Notes: generated by a model not told the origin, from the letters alone. Counted from the first letter of the stretch, positions 47,566-56,980 are shown. The stretch: DNA of 64,000 nucleotides from Catellatospora vulcania (GCF_009720385.1 NZ_WARX01000020.1:186001-250000), one strand, 5' to 3'. Made by a program: numbers and translations.

Positions 47566-48342
47566 ATGACAGGCGCACGCAAGCCACTGCACATGCCACT
47601 CCGGACGACCCAGCGCCGGGCGTCCACCGCCGCCCCGACCTCCCGCCGCCCGGCCCCCATGCCGCTGCGCGAGCGCCTCCCCCGCCGCCTGTTCCAGCTG
47701 CTCATCGGCCTGATCGGGTACGGCGTCAGCATCAGCCTGATGCTGCGCGCGCACCTGGGCAACCAGCCCTGGGACGTACTCCACCAGGGCGTCGCCCTGC
47801 GCGCCGGGCTCAGCGTCGGCACCGTGCTGATCATCGTCGGCGCGGCCGTGCTGCTGTGCTGGATCCCGCTGCGCCAGCGCCCCGGCATCGGCACCATCGC
47901 CAACATCGTCGTCATCGGCCTGGTCGTCGACGTGGCCAACCAGCTGCTGCCCGAGCCGTCGCACGTGCTCGCCCGCTGGGCCTTCATGATCGGTGGCATC
48001 GTGCTGTGCGGCTTCGCCAGTGGCCTCTACATCGGAGCCAATCTGGGCCCGGGACCGCGCGACGGGCTGATGACCGGCTTGGCCGCCCGGACCTGGTCAC
48101 TGCGTGGCTGGCGCACCCTGCTGGAGATCACCGTGGTCGCCGTCGGCTTCGCGCTCGGCGGCAAGGCCGGGCTCGGCACCATCCTGTACGCCCTGGCCAT
48201 CGGCCCGCTCGCCCAGTTCTTCCTGCCGATGCTCACCGTCCGCAGCCGCACCGCCGCCCCCGCCCCGGCACCGGCACCGGCATCGGCATCGACACCGGCA
48301 TCGACACCGGTAGCCACGGCCACGGAGCCCGCCTCCTGCTGA
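47566..48342 (+). CDS. YczE/YitT-family membrane protein
   Basis: A 258-residue membrane protein with five hydrophobic spans. LFQLLIGLIGYGVSISLMLRAHLGNQPWDVLHQGVALRAGLSVGTVLIIVGAAVLL and IGANLGPGPRDGLMTGLAARTWSLRGWRTLLEI are signatures of YczE-like proteins. The tail is a Pro/Ala/Ser/Thr-rich stretch of about 35 residues. The transported substrate, if any, is unknown. The start is uncertain: ATG 47566 or 47593; neither has a clear ribosome site. Confidence 0.87.
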   Translation: MTGARKPLHMPLRTTQRRASTAAPTSRRPAPMPLRERLPRRLFQLLIGLIGYGVSISLMLRAHLGNQPWDVLHQGVALRAGLSVGTVLIIVGAAVLLCWIPLRQRPGIGTIANIVVIGLVVDVANQLLPEPSHVLARWAFMIGGIVLCGFASGLYIGANLGPGPRDGLMTGLAARTWSLRGWRTLLEITVVAVGFALGGKAGLGTILYALAIGPLAQFFLPMLTVRSRTAAPAPAPAPASASTPASTPVATATEPASC

Positions 48343-48640
48343 CCCGCGCCCTGCCCCACCGCAGGCGCTCGCGCCCCGGCCCCACCTCAGGCCCTCGCGC
48401 CCCGGCCCCACCTCAGCCGCTTGCGCCCGCCTCATGATCGCTCGACTTGCCCGGCACCTGTACGTATCTTGGGCACGCTTTCGCACACCTGCCAGGCAAG
48501 TCGAGCGATCTTGTGCGGGCGGCGGTCGAGCGTGCCGCGCGGAGTTGGCACAGCGTGGCGGGCGCGTCACACAGGGTAAATGCGGCCAAATGGGCTTTAT
48601 TGGTATGGACACCTGACCCTGCCCGCCGGAGGCAAACTTC
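48343..48640. other. Intergenic region between YczE-like and ScyD-like genes
   Basis: About 300 bases with no gene. It contains a GC-rich repeat CGCCCCGGCCCCACCTCAG present twice near 48372 and 48396, element E2 (48436-48510), and the promoter region of the ScyD-like gene. Confidence 0.5.
48436..48510. repeat. Interspersed palindromic element E2
   Basis: Inverted arms GATCGCTCGACTTGCCCGGC and GCCAGGCAAGTCGAGCGATC (one mismatch) around a loop containing GTACGTATCTTGG. It is the second copy of family E. Confidence 0.82.
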
Positions 48641-49789
48641 GTGTTCGTATCCATGAAACGGCTGGCCATCGCGTCGGCCGTGCTCCTGTCCGCCATCGCC
48701 CAGGGCGTTCCCGCCACCGCGGCGCCGGACGTGACCGTGCTGGCCACCGGGCTGAGCAACCCGCGGGGCCTCGCCTTCGACCGCGACGGCACCCTCTACG
48801 TGACCGAGGCCGGGCGGGGCGCCGACGGCGCCGCCAACCCGACCTGCCTGCCGAGGCCGCAGGGCATCGGCTGCCTGGGCGCGACCGGCGCACTGGCCCG
48901 CCTCAACCGCGACGGCACGCTGACCCGCGTGCTGACCGGCCTGCCCTCGCTGGCCGGGCCCGATGGCACGGAGGCGATCGGGCCCGACGACATCGCGTTC
49001 AACCGCTACCACCCCGCCCTGCTCACCGTCGGCCTCAGCGAGGCCCCGGCGATCCGGGACGGGCTGCCCGAGCCGGGCGCCCAGATGGGCCGCCTGCTGA
49101 CGGTGCGCCGGGACCCGTCCGGGAACTGGCACTCGCAGCAACTGACCACCCAGCGCACCGCCGACATCGCCGGCCACGAGGCGGCGAACAACTCCGACGG
49201 CGGCGAGCTGGACTCCAACGCGCAATCGGTCGCGTTCGGGCCCGGCGGGGCAGCGGTCGTCGACGCCGGCGCGAACGCACTGCTGTTCGTCACCACGGCG
49301 GGCCAGGTGAGCACCCTCGCGGTGTTCCCCGAGCGGCAGATGCCCGCGCCGCCCTCGTTCAACCTGCCGGCGGGCACCATGCTGCCGATGCAGTCGGTGC
49401 CGATGGGCGTGGTCTACCGCGACGGCGCCTACTACGTCGCCGAGCTGACCGGCCGCCCGTTCACCCAGGGCTCGGCCCGCATCTTCAAGGTCGTCCCCGG
49501 CCAGGAGCCCACGGTGTACGCCGAAGGCCTGACCACGGTCGTCGACATCGCCTTCGGCCCCGACGGCTCCCTGTACGCCCTGGAGTTCACCCACACCTCG
49601 ATGTTCGGCCCCAGCCGAGGCGTGGGCGCCCTGATGCGCATCCGCGGCGAGGGCCAGGCCCCCGAGCTGGTCCTCGACAAGGTCGACCACCCCGGCGGCA
49701 TCGCCATCCGCAACCGCAACGCCTACATCACCACCTGCTCCGTCTGCGCCACCACGGGAAGCGTCATGAAACTCCGCCTCCCCGCCTGA
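48641..49789 (+). CDS. Secreted ScyD/ScyE-like beta-propeller protein
   Basis: A 382-residue exported protein. The signal peptide is RLAIASAVLLSAIAQGVPATAAP with likely cleavage after ATAA. NHL-like repeats follow: GLSNPRGLAFDRDGTLYVTEAGRG, GALARLNRDGTLTRVLTGLPS, VVDIAFGPDGSLYALEFTH and DHPGGIAIRNRNAYITTCSVC. This matches the ScyD/ScyE family, whose role in most bacteria is unknown. A GTG at 48641 and an ATG at 48653 are both possible starts. It converges on the polyketide operon at element B2. Confidence 0.85.
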   Translation: MFVSMKRLAIASAVLLSAIAQGVPATAAPDVTVLATGLSNPRGLAFDRDGTLYVTEAGRGADGAANPTCLPRPQGIGCLGATGALARLNRDGTLTRVLTGLPSLAGPDGTEAIGPDDIAFNRYHPALLTVGLSEAPAIRDGLPEPGAQMGRLLTVRRDPSGNWHSQQLTTQRTADIAGHEAANNSDGGELDSNAQSVAFGPGGAAVVDAGANALLFVTTAGQVSTLAVFPERQMPAPPSFNLPAGTMLPMQSVPMGVVYRDGAYYVAELTGRPFTQGSARIFKVVPGQEPTVYAEGLTTVVDIAFGPDGSLYALEFTHTSMFGPSRGVGALMRIRGEGQAPELVLDKVDHPGGIAIRNRNAYITTCSVCATTGSVMKLRLPA

Positions 49790-49808
49790 CCCTGCGCCGC
49801 TACCGCGG

Positions 49809-49892
49809 CAAGATCGCGACGATCTTGCGCGAACTGTTGCCGATATGCCCGTTAGGGGCGTGTCGTACCCACAGTCCGCGCAAGATCGTCGC
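49809..49892. repeat. Interspersed palindromic element B2
   Basis: A left module CAAGATCGCGACGATCTTG, a spacer with GGGGCGTGTCGTACCC, and a truncated right module CAAGATCGTCGC. It is the same family and orientation as B1. It ends 3 bp before the stop of the last gene of the polyketide operon. Confidence 0.82.
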
Positions 49893-49895
49893 TTT

Positions 49896-50360
49896 TCAGT
49901 TGGCGGCGGGTGGGGCGGCGTCGGGGGTGACGTGGCGGGAGGCGACCAGCCAGCCTTCGGGTTCGGCGGGGGCGGGGACGAGGACGTCCTCGCAGATGCA
50001 GTGGCGGTGCATGCGGGGCGTGCCGTCGGCGGTGACGGCGATGACCATGCCGTAGCAGCGGACGTGGGCGGCGCCGTCCGCGCCGGGGGTGACCCAGACC
50101 ATGCCGTGCCAGTGGCGGTGAGTCTCGCCGTTGGCGGCCAGGCGGGCGTGGGTTTGTTCGACGGCGGCGGCCAGGGCTTCGCGGCCGCGGACCGGGGCGT
50201 CGAGGCCGGGGGCGGTGAAGGTGCCGTCGGGGGCGAAGGTGTCGGCCCACTCGCGGGCGCGGCCGGAGTCGAGCAGGTGCATGTGGCGGGCGTAGAACTG
50301 CTGGACGGACAGGTACAGCGCCGAGGTGTCGGTGAGCTCGGGCAGGGCGGTCATCGCCAT
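49896..50360 (-). CDS. NTF2-fold (SnoaL-like) polyketide tailoring protein
   Basis: A 154-residue protein of the NTF2/SnoaL fold: YLSVQQFYARHMHLLDSGRAREWADTFAPDGTFTAPGLDAPVRGREALAAAVEQTHARL, then HRHWHGMVWVTPGADGAAHVRCYGMVIAV. In aromatic polyketide clusters such proteins act as cyclases, hydroxylases or dehydratase-like enzymes. It is the last gene of the minus-strand operon; AAGGAG lies before the ATG at 50360. The exact reaction cannot be read from the sequence. Confidence 0.82.
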   Translation of the reverse strand: MAMTALPELTDTSALYLSVQQFYARHMHLLDSGRAREWADTFAPDGTFTAPGLDAPVRGREALAAAVEQTHARLAANGETHRHWHGMVWVTPGADGAAHVRCYGMVIAVTADGTPRMHRHCICEDVLVPAPAEPEGWLVASRHVTPDAAPPAAN

Positions 50361-50404
50361 GGTGTTCTCCTTCGGTCGAGGTGCGGACAGCAGGTCGGGC
50401 GAGG

Positions 50405-51172
50405 TCAGAGGATGGCTACGGCGCGGGCCCAGCCGGCGCCGGCGCCCTTGATCTTGATGGGCAGGCAGGACACGGTGAAGCCGTACGGCTGGGGCAGCGC
50501 GTCGAGGTTGGCCAGGCGTTCGATCTGGCAGAACTCCCTGTCGCGGCCGGTGAAGTGGGCCGGCCACAGCACGCCGCGGTCGCCGGTCTCGTTGAAGCGC
50601 TTGAGCATCGCGCCGAACGGGGCGTCCAGGCTGAAGGCGTCGGTGCCGATGACCCGGATGCCCTTGTCCAGCAGGAAGTTCGTGGCGCTCGCGTCCAGGC
50701 CGGTGAACTCGGTGAAGTAGCGCGGGGTGCCGGCCCAGGCCGAGGCACCGGTGTGCAGCAGCACGATGTCCAGTGGCTGCGGCTGGTAGCCGATGCGGGC
50801 CAGCTCCTTGTCCAGGAAGTCCGCGTCGACGGTCGGGCCCGTCGCCGAGCGCAGGTCCAGGCAGAACGCGGGCCGGTGGAACCAGTCCAGCGGCATCTCG
50901 TCGATGTGGCGCGGCACGCCGTAGCTGGCCTTGCTGCCGTAATGCGACGGCGCGTCGATGTGCGTGCCGGTGTGCGTGGTCAGTTTGAGCGTGTCGACCG
51001 ACAGCAGCTCGCCGTCGGGCAGCACGGACGGGTCGAAGTCGACGCCGAAGTGCAGGGCCATCTCCTCGGCCATGTGCACCGCGCCCTGGGCGGGGGTCAT
51101 GACGTCGTGGATGACGGGCTCGGGTTCCCAGGCCGCGGCGTCGACGGCCGTGGACAGGTCGATGATGGGCAT
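50405..51172 (-). CDS. Metal-dependent cyclase (PF04199 family)
   Basis: A 255-residue protein of the putative cyclase/kynurenine-formamidase family. The metal site is HTGTHIDAPSHYG (His67, His71, Asp73). Further family segments are LDLRSATGPTVDADFL, DIVLLHTGAS and GIRVIGTDAFSLDAPFG. In anthracycline-type clusters related proteins close later rings of the polyketide; here that role is inferred from context. AAGGAG precedes ATG 51172; it lies 40 bp after the FAD mono-oxygenase gene. Confidence 0.87.
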   Translation of the reverse strand: MPIIDLSTAVDAAAWEPEPVIHDVMTPAQGAVHMAEEMALHFGVDFDPSVLPDGELLSVDTLKLTTHTGTHIDAPSHYGSKASYGVPRHIDEMPLDWFHRPAFCLDLRSATGPTVDADFLDKELARIGYQPQPLDIVLLHTGASAWAGTPRYFTEFTGLDASATNFLLDKGIRVIGTDAFSLDAPFGAMLKRFNETGDRGVLWPAHFTGRDREFCQIERLANLDALPQPYGFTVSCLPIKIKGAGAGWARAVAIL

Positions 51173-51212
51173 GATCGGTCTCCTTGCTGGAAAGGGTGGG
51201 TCGAGGCGGGCG

Positions 51213-52481
51213 TCAGTTCGGCGACGCGGGGCTGGTGCCGGTCGCGGTGGCGTACAGGTCGGTGCGCACCCGGCAGCGCGGGTTGCCGAAGGCGACCATC
51301 CGGGTGAGCTTGTGGCCGATCGGGGTGCGGTGCACGATCGAGGCCACCGCCTGCCGGCCCATCTCCAAGGTCCGGTTGCGGCTGCCGAGCATGCCCTTGG
51401 CCTGCAGGTGCTGGAACTTGAGCACCTTGTTGATGTCGGCATTACGGGGCGTGGTGTATGCCGACAGCGCCGCCGCGTCCACCGGACCGGGCTTGCGCAG
51501 CGCCGCGACCAGCGCCGGGTGGGCCAGCACCGCGTCCTGCAGGGCCAGGTTGAGGCCCTGCGCGCCGAGCGGGCTGTGCGTGTGCGCGGCGTCGCCGATC
51601 AGCAGCAGGCCGTCGCGCGCCCACTCGCGGGCGGTCCCGGCGAACACGTCGAGCAGGCTGAGGTCGGCCAGGCCGCGCACCTTCTCGTACACCCGCCCGG
51701 CGTACTCCGGCACCGCCTGGCACAGCTGGTCGCGGAACTCGGTGAACGGCCGCGCCGCGAACTGCCGGTAGCCGCCGTGCGGCAGCGCCCAGCCGAGCTG
51801 GATGCCCTCCGGGTAACTGCTGTAGCTGAGCAGCATGCGGCCGCCGCCGCCGCGGATCGTCACGTCGCGCACCGACTCGCCCGCCGCGGGCAGCTTGAAC
51901 CACAGCAGGTCGAAGGTGAACACGTCGCGCCGGTCGTACGGGATGCCCGACAGCTGACGCGTCTTGGAGTAGCGCCCGTCCGCCCCGACCACGCAGCGGG
52001 ACCGGATGGTGCGATGGCCGCGCGGGCCGGACACGACAGCCCCGCGCACCGCGCCGCCGTCGCGGACCAGGTCGGTGATCCGGGTCCCGGCGAGGTAGCG
52101 GAAGGTCGGCTCCCGGCGGCACGCCGCCAGCAGCTCTTCCAGGATGTACTGCTGCGGCACGCTGAGCATGTAGTTGTACGGCCCCGGCAGCGCCCGGTAG
52201 TCCACCCCGAGCACCGCCTTGCCCTTGTTGACCAGCTGGAAGCGGTCGTGCACGTGGCTGCCGCGGTTGCTGGCCGCGGCCAGCACCCCGAGTTCGTTCA
52301 GCACGGCCAGGCCGCCGGGCTGCAGGATCTCCCCGCGGTACGCCCGATCGAAGCTGGACGACTTCTCCACCACCGTGACGTCGACGCCGGACCGCGCCAG
52401 CAGCAGCGCGAGCGCCAGCCCGGCCGGTCCGCCGCCGATCACGCAGACATCGGTGAGGACGTCGCTGTCCCTGTCAGCCAA
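51213..52481 (-). CDS. FAD-dependent aromatic mono-oxygenase
   Basis: A 422-residue class A flavin hydroxylase. The N-terminal fold is VCVIGGGPAGLALALLLARSGVDVTVVEKS, followed by FDRAYRGEILQPGGLAVLNELG. The DG motif is CVVGADGRYSKTRQL and the FAD site is GLLLIGDAAHTHSPLGAQGLNLALQDAVL. It probably hydroxylates or oxidatively rearranges the aromatic polyketide. It overlaps accC by 8 bp, so the two are co-translated. Confidence 0.9.
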   Translation of the reverse strand: MADRDSDVLTDVCVIGGGPAGLALALLLARSGVDVTVVEKSSSFDRAYRGEILQPGGLAVLNELGVLAAASNRGSHVHDRFQLVNKGKAVLGVDYRALPGPYNYMLSVPQQYILEELLAACRREPTFRYLAGTRITDLVRDGGAVRGAVVSGPRGHRTIRSRCVVGADGRYSKTRQLSGIPYDRRDVFTFDLLWFKLPAAGESVRDVTIRGGGGRMLLSYSSYPEGIQLGWALPHGGYRQFAARPFTEFRDQLCQAVPEYAGRVYEKVRGLADLSLLDVFAGTAREWARDGLLLIGDAAHTHSPLGAQGLNLALQDAVLAHPALVAALRKPGPVDAAALSAYTTPRNADINKVLKFQHLQAKGMLGSRNRTLEMGRQAVASIVHRTPIGHKLTRMVAFGNPRCRVRTDLYATATGTSPASPN

Positions 52482-53859
52482 TGGATGCCTCCTCGGTCAG
52501 GCCCCGCGCCCCGGCGCACTTGATGCCGCCGACCAGCGAGGTGTCATGGGTTCCGTCGATGAACTGCGGATGGTCGAGCACCGCGAGCAGGAAGTCGCGG
52601 TTGGTGGCCAGGCCCGGCCCGGCGGCGTGGAACTCGCCCAGCGCCCGCCGCATGCGCAGCAGCGCCTGCGGCCGGTCCGGCGCCCACACCACGACCTTGG
52701 CCAGCAGCGGGTCGTACGCCGGGGACACCCGGCCGCCCGGGTAGGCGTCGGTGTCGACGCGCACGAACGGGCCGGCTGGCAGCCGCAGCTCGACCAGCCG
52801 CCCCGGTGCGGGCACGAAGTCGCGGGCCGGGTCCTCGGCGTTGATCCGGCACTCCATGGCCGCGCCGCGGGGCACCAGGTCCTCCTGGCGCAGGCTGAGC
52901 CGCTCCCCCGCGGCGATCAGCAGCTGCTCGCGGACCAGGTCGATGCCGTGGGTCAGTTCGGTGACCGGGTGTTCGACCTGGATGCGGCAGTTGACCTCCA
53001 TGAAGTGGAAGCCGCCGGCGCCGTCGACGAGGAACTCGAAGGTGCCCGCCCCGACGTAGCCGGTGGCCAGGGCCCCGCGCAGCGCCGCCTCGCCCATCTG
53101 CCGGGCCAGGTCGGCGGGCAGGCCCGGCGCGGGCGTCTCCTCGATGATCTTCTGCCGCCGCCGCTGCGCCGAGCAGTCGCGCAGGCCCAGGTAGACGCCG
53201 TCGCCGTACTGGTCGCAGAGGATCTGCACCTCGACGTGGCGCGCGGTGGGCAGGTAGCGCTCCAGGTAGAGCCGGTCGTCGCCGAACAGCGACTGCGCCG
53301 CCGACTTCACCTCCCGGAACTGCCGGACCAGGTCGCCCGGCTCGTGCACGACCTGCATGCCGCGCCCGCCGCCCCCGGCCACCGCCTTGACGATGACCGG
53401 GTAGCCGATCTGCTCGGCGACCTTGACCGCGAGGTCCGGGCACTGCACCGGCCCGTCGCTGCCGGGCAGCATGGGCAGCCCGGCGGCGGCCATCGCGGCG
53501 CGGGCGGCGGCCTTGTCGCCCAGCCGCTCGATCACCGCCGCCGGCGGGCCGACGAAGGTGATGCCGTACGCCTCGCAGGCCTCCGCGAAGTCGGGCACCT
53601 CGGAGAGGAAGCCGTACCCGGGGTGGACCGCGTCCGCGCCGGTGCGCCGGGCCGCCTCCAGGATCGCGGACATGTTCAGGTAGCTGGAGCGCGCCGGGCC
53701 GGGTCCGATGCAGACGGCCTCGTCCGCGGCGTCCACCACCGCGGCGTCGCGGTCCTCGGTGGAGTAGACGGCGACCACGCGCAGCCCCAGCTCGCGGCAG
53801 GTACGGGCGACGCGCAGGGCGATCTCGCCCCGGTTGGCGATGAGCACGGTGGTGAACAC
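52474..53859 (-). CDS. accC: Acetyl-CoA carboxylase, biotin carboxylase subunit
   Basis: A 461-residue ATP-grasp enzyme that carboxylates biotin on BCCP with bicarbonate and ATP. It begins FTTVLIANRGEIALRVARTCRELGLRVVAVYS; ATP-grasp segments are PVIVKAVAGGGGRGMQVVHEP, RDCSAQRRRQKIIEETPAP and FMEVNCRIQVEHPVTEL. Together with accB and the accD-accA fusion it forms a dedicated malonyl-CoA supply for the polyketide synthase. Most actinobacterial carboxylases fuse this domain with BCCP; here it is separate. GTG start, 9 bp after accB. Confidence 0.95.
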   Translation of the reverse strand: MFTTVLIANRGEIALRVARTCRELGLRVVAVYSTEDRDAAVVDAADEAVCIGPGPARSSYLNMSAILEAARRTGADAVHPGYGFLSEVPDFAEACEAYGITFVGPPAAVIERLGDKAAARAAMAAAGLPMLPGSDGPVQCPDLAVKVAEQIGYPVIVKAVAGGGGRGMQVVHEPGDLVRQFREVKSAAQSLFGDDRLYLERYLPTARHVEVQILCDQYGDGVYLGLRDCSAQRRRQKIIEETPAPGLPADLARQMGEAALRGALATGYVGAGTFEFLVDGAGGFHFMEVNCRIQVEHPVTELTHGIDLVREQLLIAAGERLSLRQEDLVPRGAAMECRINAEDPARDFVPAPGRLVELRLPAGPFVRVDTDAYPGGRVSPAYDPLLAKVVVWAPDRPQALLRMRRALGEFHAAGPGLATNRDFLLAVLDHPQFIDGTHDTSLVGGIKCAGARGLTEEASIG

Positions 53860-53868
53860 GGCGGCCCC

Positions 53869-54651
53869 CTAGTGCCCGGTCGCCGGGGCGAGGGTGAGCA
53901 GCCGGTCGCCGTACTCCACCGACGTGCCGTCGGTGACGTGCACGGCGACGATCTGACCGTCCCGTTCGGCCTCGACCGGGATCATCAGCTTCATCACCTC
54001 GATGATCGCTACCTGCTGGCCGCGCCGGACGTGGTCGCCCTCGGCGACGAACGGGGCCGTGCCCGGCTCCGCGGCACGGTAGAACGTGCCGACGGTGCCC
54101 GCGCAGATGTCCACGAAGCCGTCGCCCGCGGCCGGGCCGGAGCCCGCCGTGGCGACCGCCGTGCTCTGGCCCTGGGCGGCCGCGGCACCGCTGCCCGCCG
54201 CACCGTGGCCGGACGCGGCGTTGCCGTGGCCCGCGGCGCCGTTGGCGGCGGCGCCATGGGCTTCAGGGCCGTGGCCCACGGTGGCGTTGCCGCCGTGGTG
54301 CTCCGGGTACTGGACGCCGGGCTGCCAGGGCAGGTAATGCACCGCCGGCGCGATCGCACCCGGCGTGGACAGGGCAGCCACCGCGGCGGCGGCTGCCTGT
54401 GCCGCGCCGGCGGGTGTGGACTCGTCGGCCCACTCCAGTTCGACGAGCACCTCGCCGGCCCGGATACGCAGCACGCGGGGTTGCCTGTCCACTCCGGACA
54501 GCAGTTGCTGGGCGCTGCGGCGCACGTCGTCGAGGTCGTCGGCGACGGTGCGGCCGGTGTCGGGCAGTGAGCCGTGCATGGGACAGGCGTCGGCGGTGTC
54601 CACCGGAACGGGTGGCACGCGCAGATGTGGATCCAGCAGACCGGTCACCAC
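53869..54651 (-). CDS. accB: Biotin carboxyl carrier protein of acetyl-CoA carboxylase
   Basis: A 260-residue BCCP. The C-terminal biotinyl domain (about 180-256) has the biotin lysine Lys221 in [11 protein letters not shown]; the usual EAMKM is EVMKL here. The N-terminal part ([34 protein letters not shown]) is typical of AccB from type II clusters. A middle linker of about 60 residues is rich in His, Gly and Ala ([18 protein letters not shown]). GTG at 54651 overlaps the accDA stop and has GAAGGAGG upstream. Confidence 0.92.
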   Translation of the reverse strand: MVTGLLDPHLRVPPVPVDTADACPMHGSLPDTGRTVADDLDDVRRSAQQLLSGVDRQPRVLRIRAGEVLVELEWADESTPAGAAQAAAAAVAALSTPGAIAPAVHYLPWQPGVQYPEHHGGNATVGHGPEAHGAAANGAAGHGNAASGHGAAGSGAAAAQGQSTAVATAGSGPAAGDGFVDICAGTVGTFYRAAEPGTAPFVAEGDHVRRGQQVAIIEVMKLMIPVEAERDGQIVAVHVTDGTSVEYGDRLLTLAPATGH

Positions 54652-56384
54652 GAACCTCCTTCGGTCGGGATCAGTACGGCCTCATCGGGCCGGCGCGAGC
54701 TGCCGAAGCGCCGGAAGCGGGCACGCCGCTGCGCGACGAGGCGGGTCTGGTCGAGCCCCGCGAGATCGGCCAGCTCGGCATGGACGGCGGCGCGCAGCGC
54801 GGCGGCCGCGCCGGTGTGGTCGGCCTCGGCGCCGCCCGGCGGTTCCGGGATGACCCCTTCCACCACACCGAGTTCGAGCAGGGAGCGGGCATCCACGCGC
54901 AGCGCCTGGGCAGCGGTGGGTGCGGCGGCGGCGTCGCGCCACAGGATCGCCGCGCAGCCCTCGGGGCTGATGACGGTGTAGAACGCGTTCTCCATGATCA
55001 GTACGCGGTCGGCGACGGCGATGCCGAGTGCCCCGCCGCTGCACCCCTCACCGGTGATCACCGTGACCACCGGGACGGGCAGTGAGCCCATCAGGCGCAG
55101 GTTCTCGGCGATCGCCGTGGCCTGGCCCTGCTCCTCGGCGTCGACCCCCGGGTGCGCCCCGGGCGTGTCCACCAGCGTGACCACGGGCAGCCCCCACTTG
55201 GCGGCCAGCCGCAGCAGCCGGGCGGCCTTGCGGTAGCCCGCCGGTCCCGGCATGCCGTAGTTGCGCAGGGCCAGCTCGCGGGTGGTGTGGCCCTTCTGGT
55301 GCCCGATCACGACCAGCGGCGTGCCGCCGAGCCGGCCGACCCCGCCGATGATCGCCGGGCAGTCGCCGCCGACCCGGTCGCCGTGCAGTTCCTCGAAGTC
55401 GTCGAGGATCATGCTGAGGTAGTCGGAGGTGGTGGGCCGCGCTATGTTGCGTGCCCGGCGGACCGCCTCCCAGGCGCGCCGCTCGGCCAGCAGCGCGGGA
55501 TCGCGGACCACGGTGTGCGCGCCGCCCTCGACCGGGGCCGGCGGCACCGCGTCGCGGCGGGTGCCGATCGCCAGCAGCCGGCCGAGGCGGTGGCGCAGCG
55601 CCGGGCGCGGGCAGATCAGATCGAGGAAGCCGCGGTCCAGCAGGAACTCCGCCGTCTGGAAGCCGGGCGGCAGCTCCTGTTTGATGGTCTGGGCGATGAC
55701 CCGGGGCCCGGCGAAGCCGAGCCGCGCGCCGGGTTCGGCGACCACGACGTCGCCGAGCATCGCGAAGGAGGCGGCGACCCCGCCGTAGGTCGGGTCGGTG
55801 ACCAGGCAGACCGTGGGCAGCCCGGCCTCGTCGAGCTGGTGCAGCGCCTGGGCGGTCTTCGCCATCTGCATCAGGCCGATGACGCCCTCCTGCATGCGCA
55901 CCCCGCCGGACGCGGTGACCAGCAGCAACGGCAGCCGCTGCGCCAGCGCCGTCTCGGCCGCGCAGGTGATCAGCTCACCTACCGCGCCGGACAGGCTGCC
56001 GCCCATGAAGCGGAAGTCCATCACCGCGGCGATCGCCGGGGTGCCGGTCATCCGCAACTTGCAGCAGACCACCGCCTCGGCCAGCCCGGTCGCGTGCCGG
56101 GCCTCGGCGATACGCTGCGGATAGGGCTTGTCGTCGACGAACCGCAGCGGATCCGCGGCGTCGGCGACCAGGTCCAGCGGCTCGACCGAGCCGGGATCGG
56201 CCAGCAGGGCCAGCCGGTCCCAGGCGCCCAGCGGGCGGCAGTGCCCGCACTGCGGGCAGATGCCGTTGCTGCGGGCCAGCCGCTTGCCGTACACGACGGC
56301 CTGGCAGCGGCCGCAGGAGACCCACGGCGCGGCCGGTCCGGCCGGACCGGGCAGTTCGCCCGATCCGGCCGCGTCTCCGGTCAC
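54645..56384 (-). CDS. Acetyl-CoA carboxylase carboxyltransferase, fused beta and alpha subunits
   Basis: A 579-residue fusion. Residues 1-280 are AccD-like with a zinc ribbon (Cys24, Cys27, Cys43, Cys46 in CGRC and CPQC) and [44 protein letters not shown]. Residues about 300-579 are AccA-like: [56 protein letters not shown] and [22 protein letters not shown]. It transfers CO2 from biotin to acetyl-CoA, giving malonyl-CoA. GTG start overlaps the ACP stop (GTGA). Confidence 0.93.
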   Translation of the reverse strand: MTGDAAGSGELPGPAGPAAPWVSCGRCQAVVYGKRLARSNGICPQCGHCRPLGAWDRLALLADPGSVEPLDLVADAADPLRFVDDKPYPQRIAEARHATGLAEAVVCCKLRMTGTPAIAAVMDFRFMGGSLSGAVGELITCAAETALAQRLPLLLVTASGGVRMQEGVIGLMQMAKTAQALHQLDEAGLPTVCLVTDPTYGGVAASFAMLGDVVVAEPGARLGFAGPRVIAQTIKQELPPGFQTAEFLLDRGFLDLICPRPALRHRLGRLLAIGTRRDAVPPAPVEGGAHTVVRDPALLAERRAWEAVRRARNIARPTTSDYLSMILDDFEELHGDRVGGDCPAIIGGVGRLGGTPLVVIGHQKGHTTRELALRNYGMPGPAGYRKAARLLRLAAKWGLPVVTLVDTPGAHPGVDAEEQGQATAIAENLRLMGSLPVPVVTVITGEGCSGGALGIAVADRVLIMENAFYTVISPEGCAAILWRDAAAAPTAAQALRVDARSLLELGVVEGVIPEPPGGAEADHTGAAAALRAAVHAELADLAGLDQTRLVAQRRARFRRFGSSRRPDEAVLIPTEGGSW

Positions 56385-56641
56385 GACAAAACCCCTGTCC
56401 GGGTGGAGCTGACCAGGTCGATCAGCTGTCCAGGCGTGCTCACCGCCAGCACCGCGTCGTCGGGCAGGCGGATGCTGAGGTCGCGTTGCAGTCGTGCGGT
56501 GGTCTCCAGCAGCGCCAGGGAGTCATACCCCAGGTCGGCGAAGCTGGTGTCGGCGATGTCCCCGTCCAGGTCCACTCTCTCGTCCGCCCCTGCGACATCG
56601 CGCAGGATGCGCCGCACGTCCTCGATGGTGAAGTCGTTCAT
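56381..56641 (-). CDS. Type II polyketide acyl carrier protein
   Basis: An 86-residue ACP that carries the growing polyketide on a phosphopantetheine arm. The attachment site is Ser41 in [13 protein letters not shown]. The helical pattern [21 protein letters not shown] and [30 protein letters not shown] is typical of aromatic PKS ACPs. It lies 36 bp after the ligase/ABM gene and is coupled to accDA. It is separated from the two ketosynthase genes, which is unusual because minimal PKS genes normally sit together. Confidence 0.94.
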   Translation of the reverse strand: MNDFTIEDVRRILRDVAGADERVDLDGDIADTSFADLGYDSLALLETTARLQRDLSIRLPDDAVLAVSTPGQLIDLVSSTRTGVLS

Positions 56642-56677
56642 GACGCGCTCCCTTCCGTTTAGGCATCGGCGTACGGC

Positions 56678-56980
56678 TCAGCGGGAGGCGACCGGGGCGT
56701 GGTCGCCGACCGCGTCGTACAGGTCGTGCTCCGGGACGGCCAGCCCGGCCAGCTTCATGACCTGCTCCCGGAAGCCCGGGGCCTGCACCGCCTTGGCGTG
56801 GGCCGCCGCGTCGGCCCACTGCGCGGTCTCGATGAAGACCTCGGGCTGGCGGCGCGAGCGGTAGAGCTGGCGGCCGATGAAGCCCGGCTGGGCGCTCATG
56901 TACGCCGAGATCTCGTCGAGCACCTGCTCGAACTGGGCTACGTCGCCGTTGACGGTGATCTTGTTGATGAACGTGACCAT
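56678..56980 (-). CDS. ABM mono-oxygenase, possible internally initiated product
   Basis: A 100-residue ABM domain beginning MVTFINKITVNGDVAQFEQV, with AYMSAQPGFIGRQLYRSRRQPEVFIETAQW. ATG at 56980 lies 7 bases after AAGGAG, a near-perfect ribosome site inside the ligase frame. Stand-alone ABM enzymes are about this size and work as small dimers. The cell may therefore make both a fusion and a free enzyme, or the ligase stop codon may have been lost. Confidence 0.6.
   Translation of the reverse strand: MVTFINKITVNGDVAQFEQVLDEISAYMSAQPGFIGRQLYRSRRQPEVFIETAQWADAAAHAKAVQAPGFREQVMKLAGLAVPEHDLYDAVGDHAPVASR

Noticed and set aside
52219-54570. 783-codon open frame opposite accC/accB
   Set aside because: Antisense shadow; the carboxylase genes have clear motifs.
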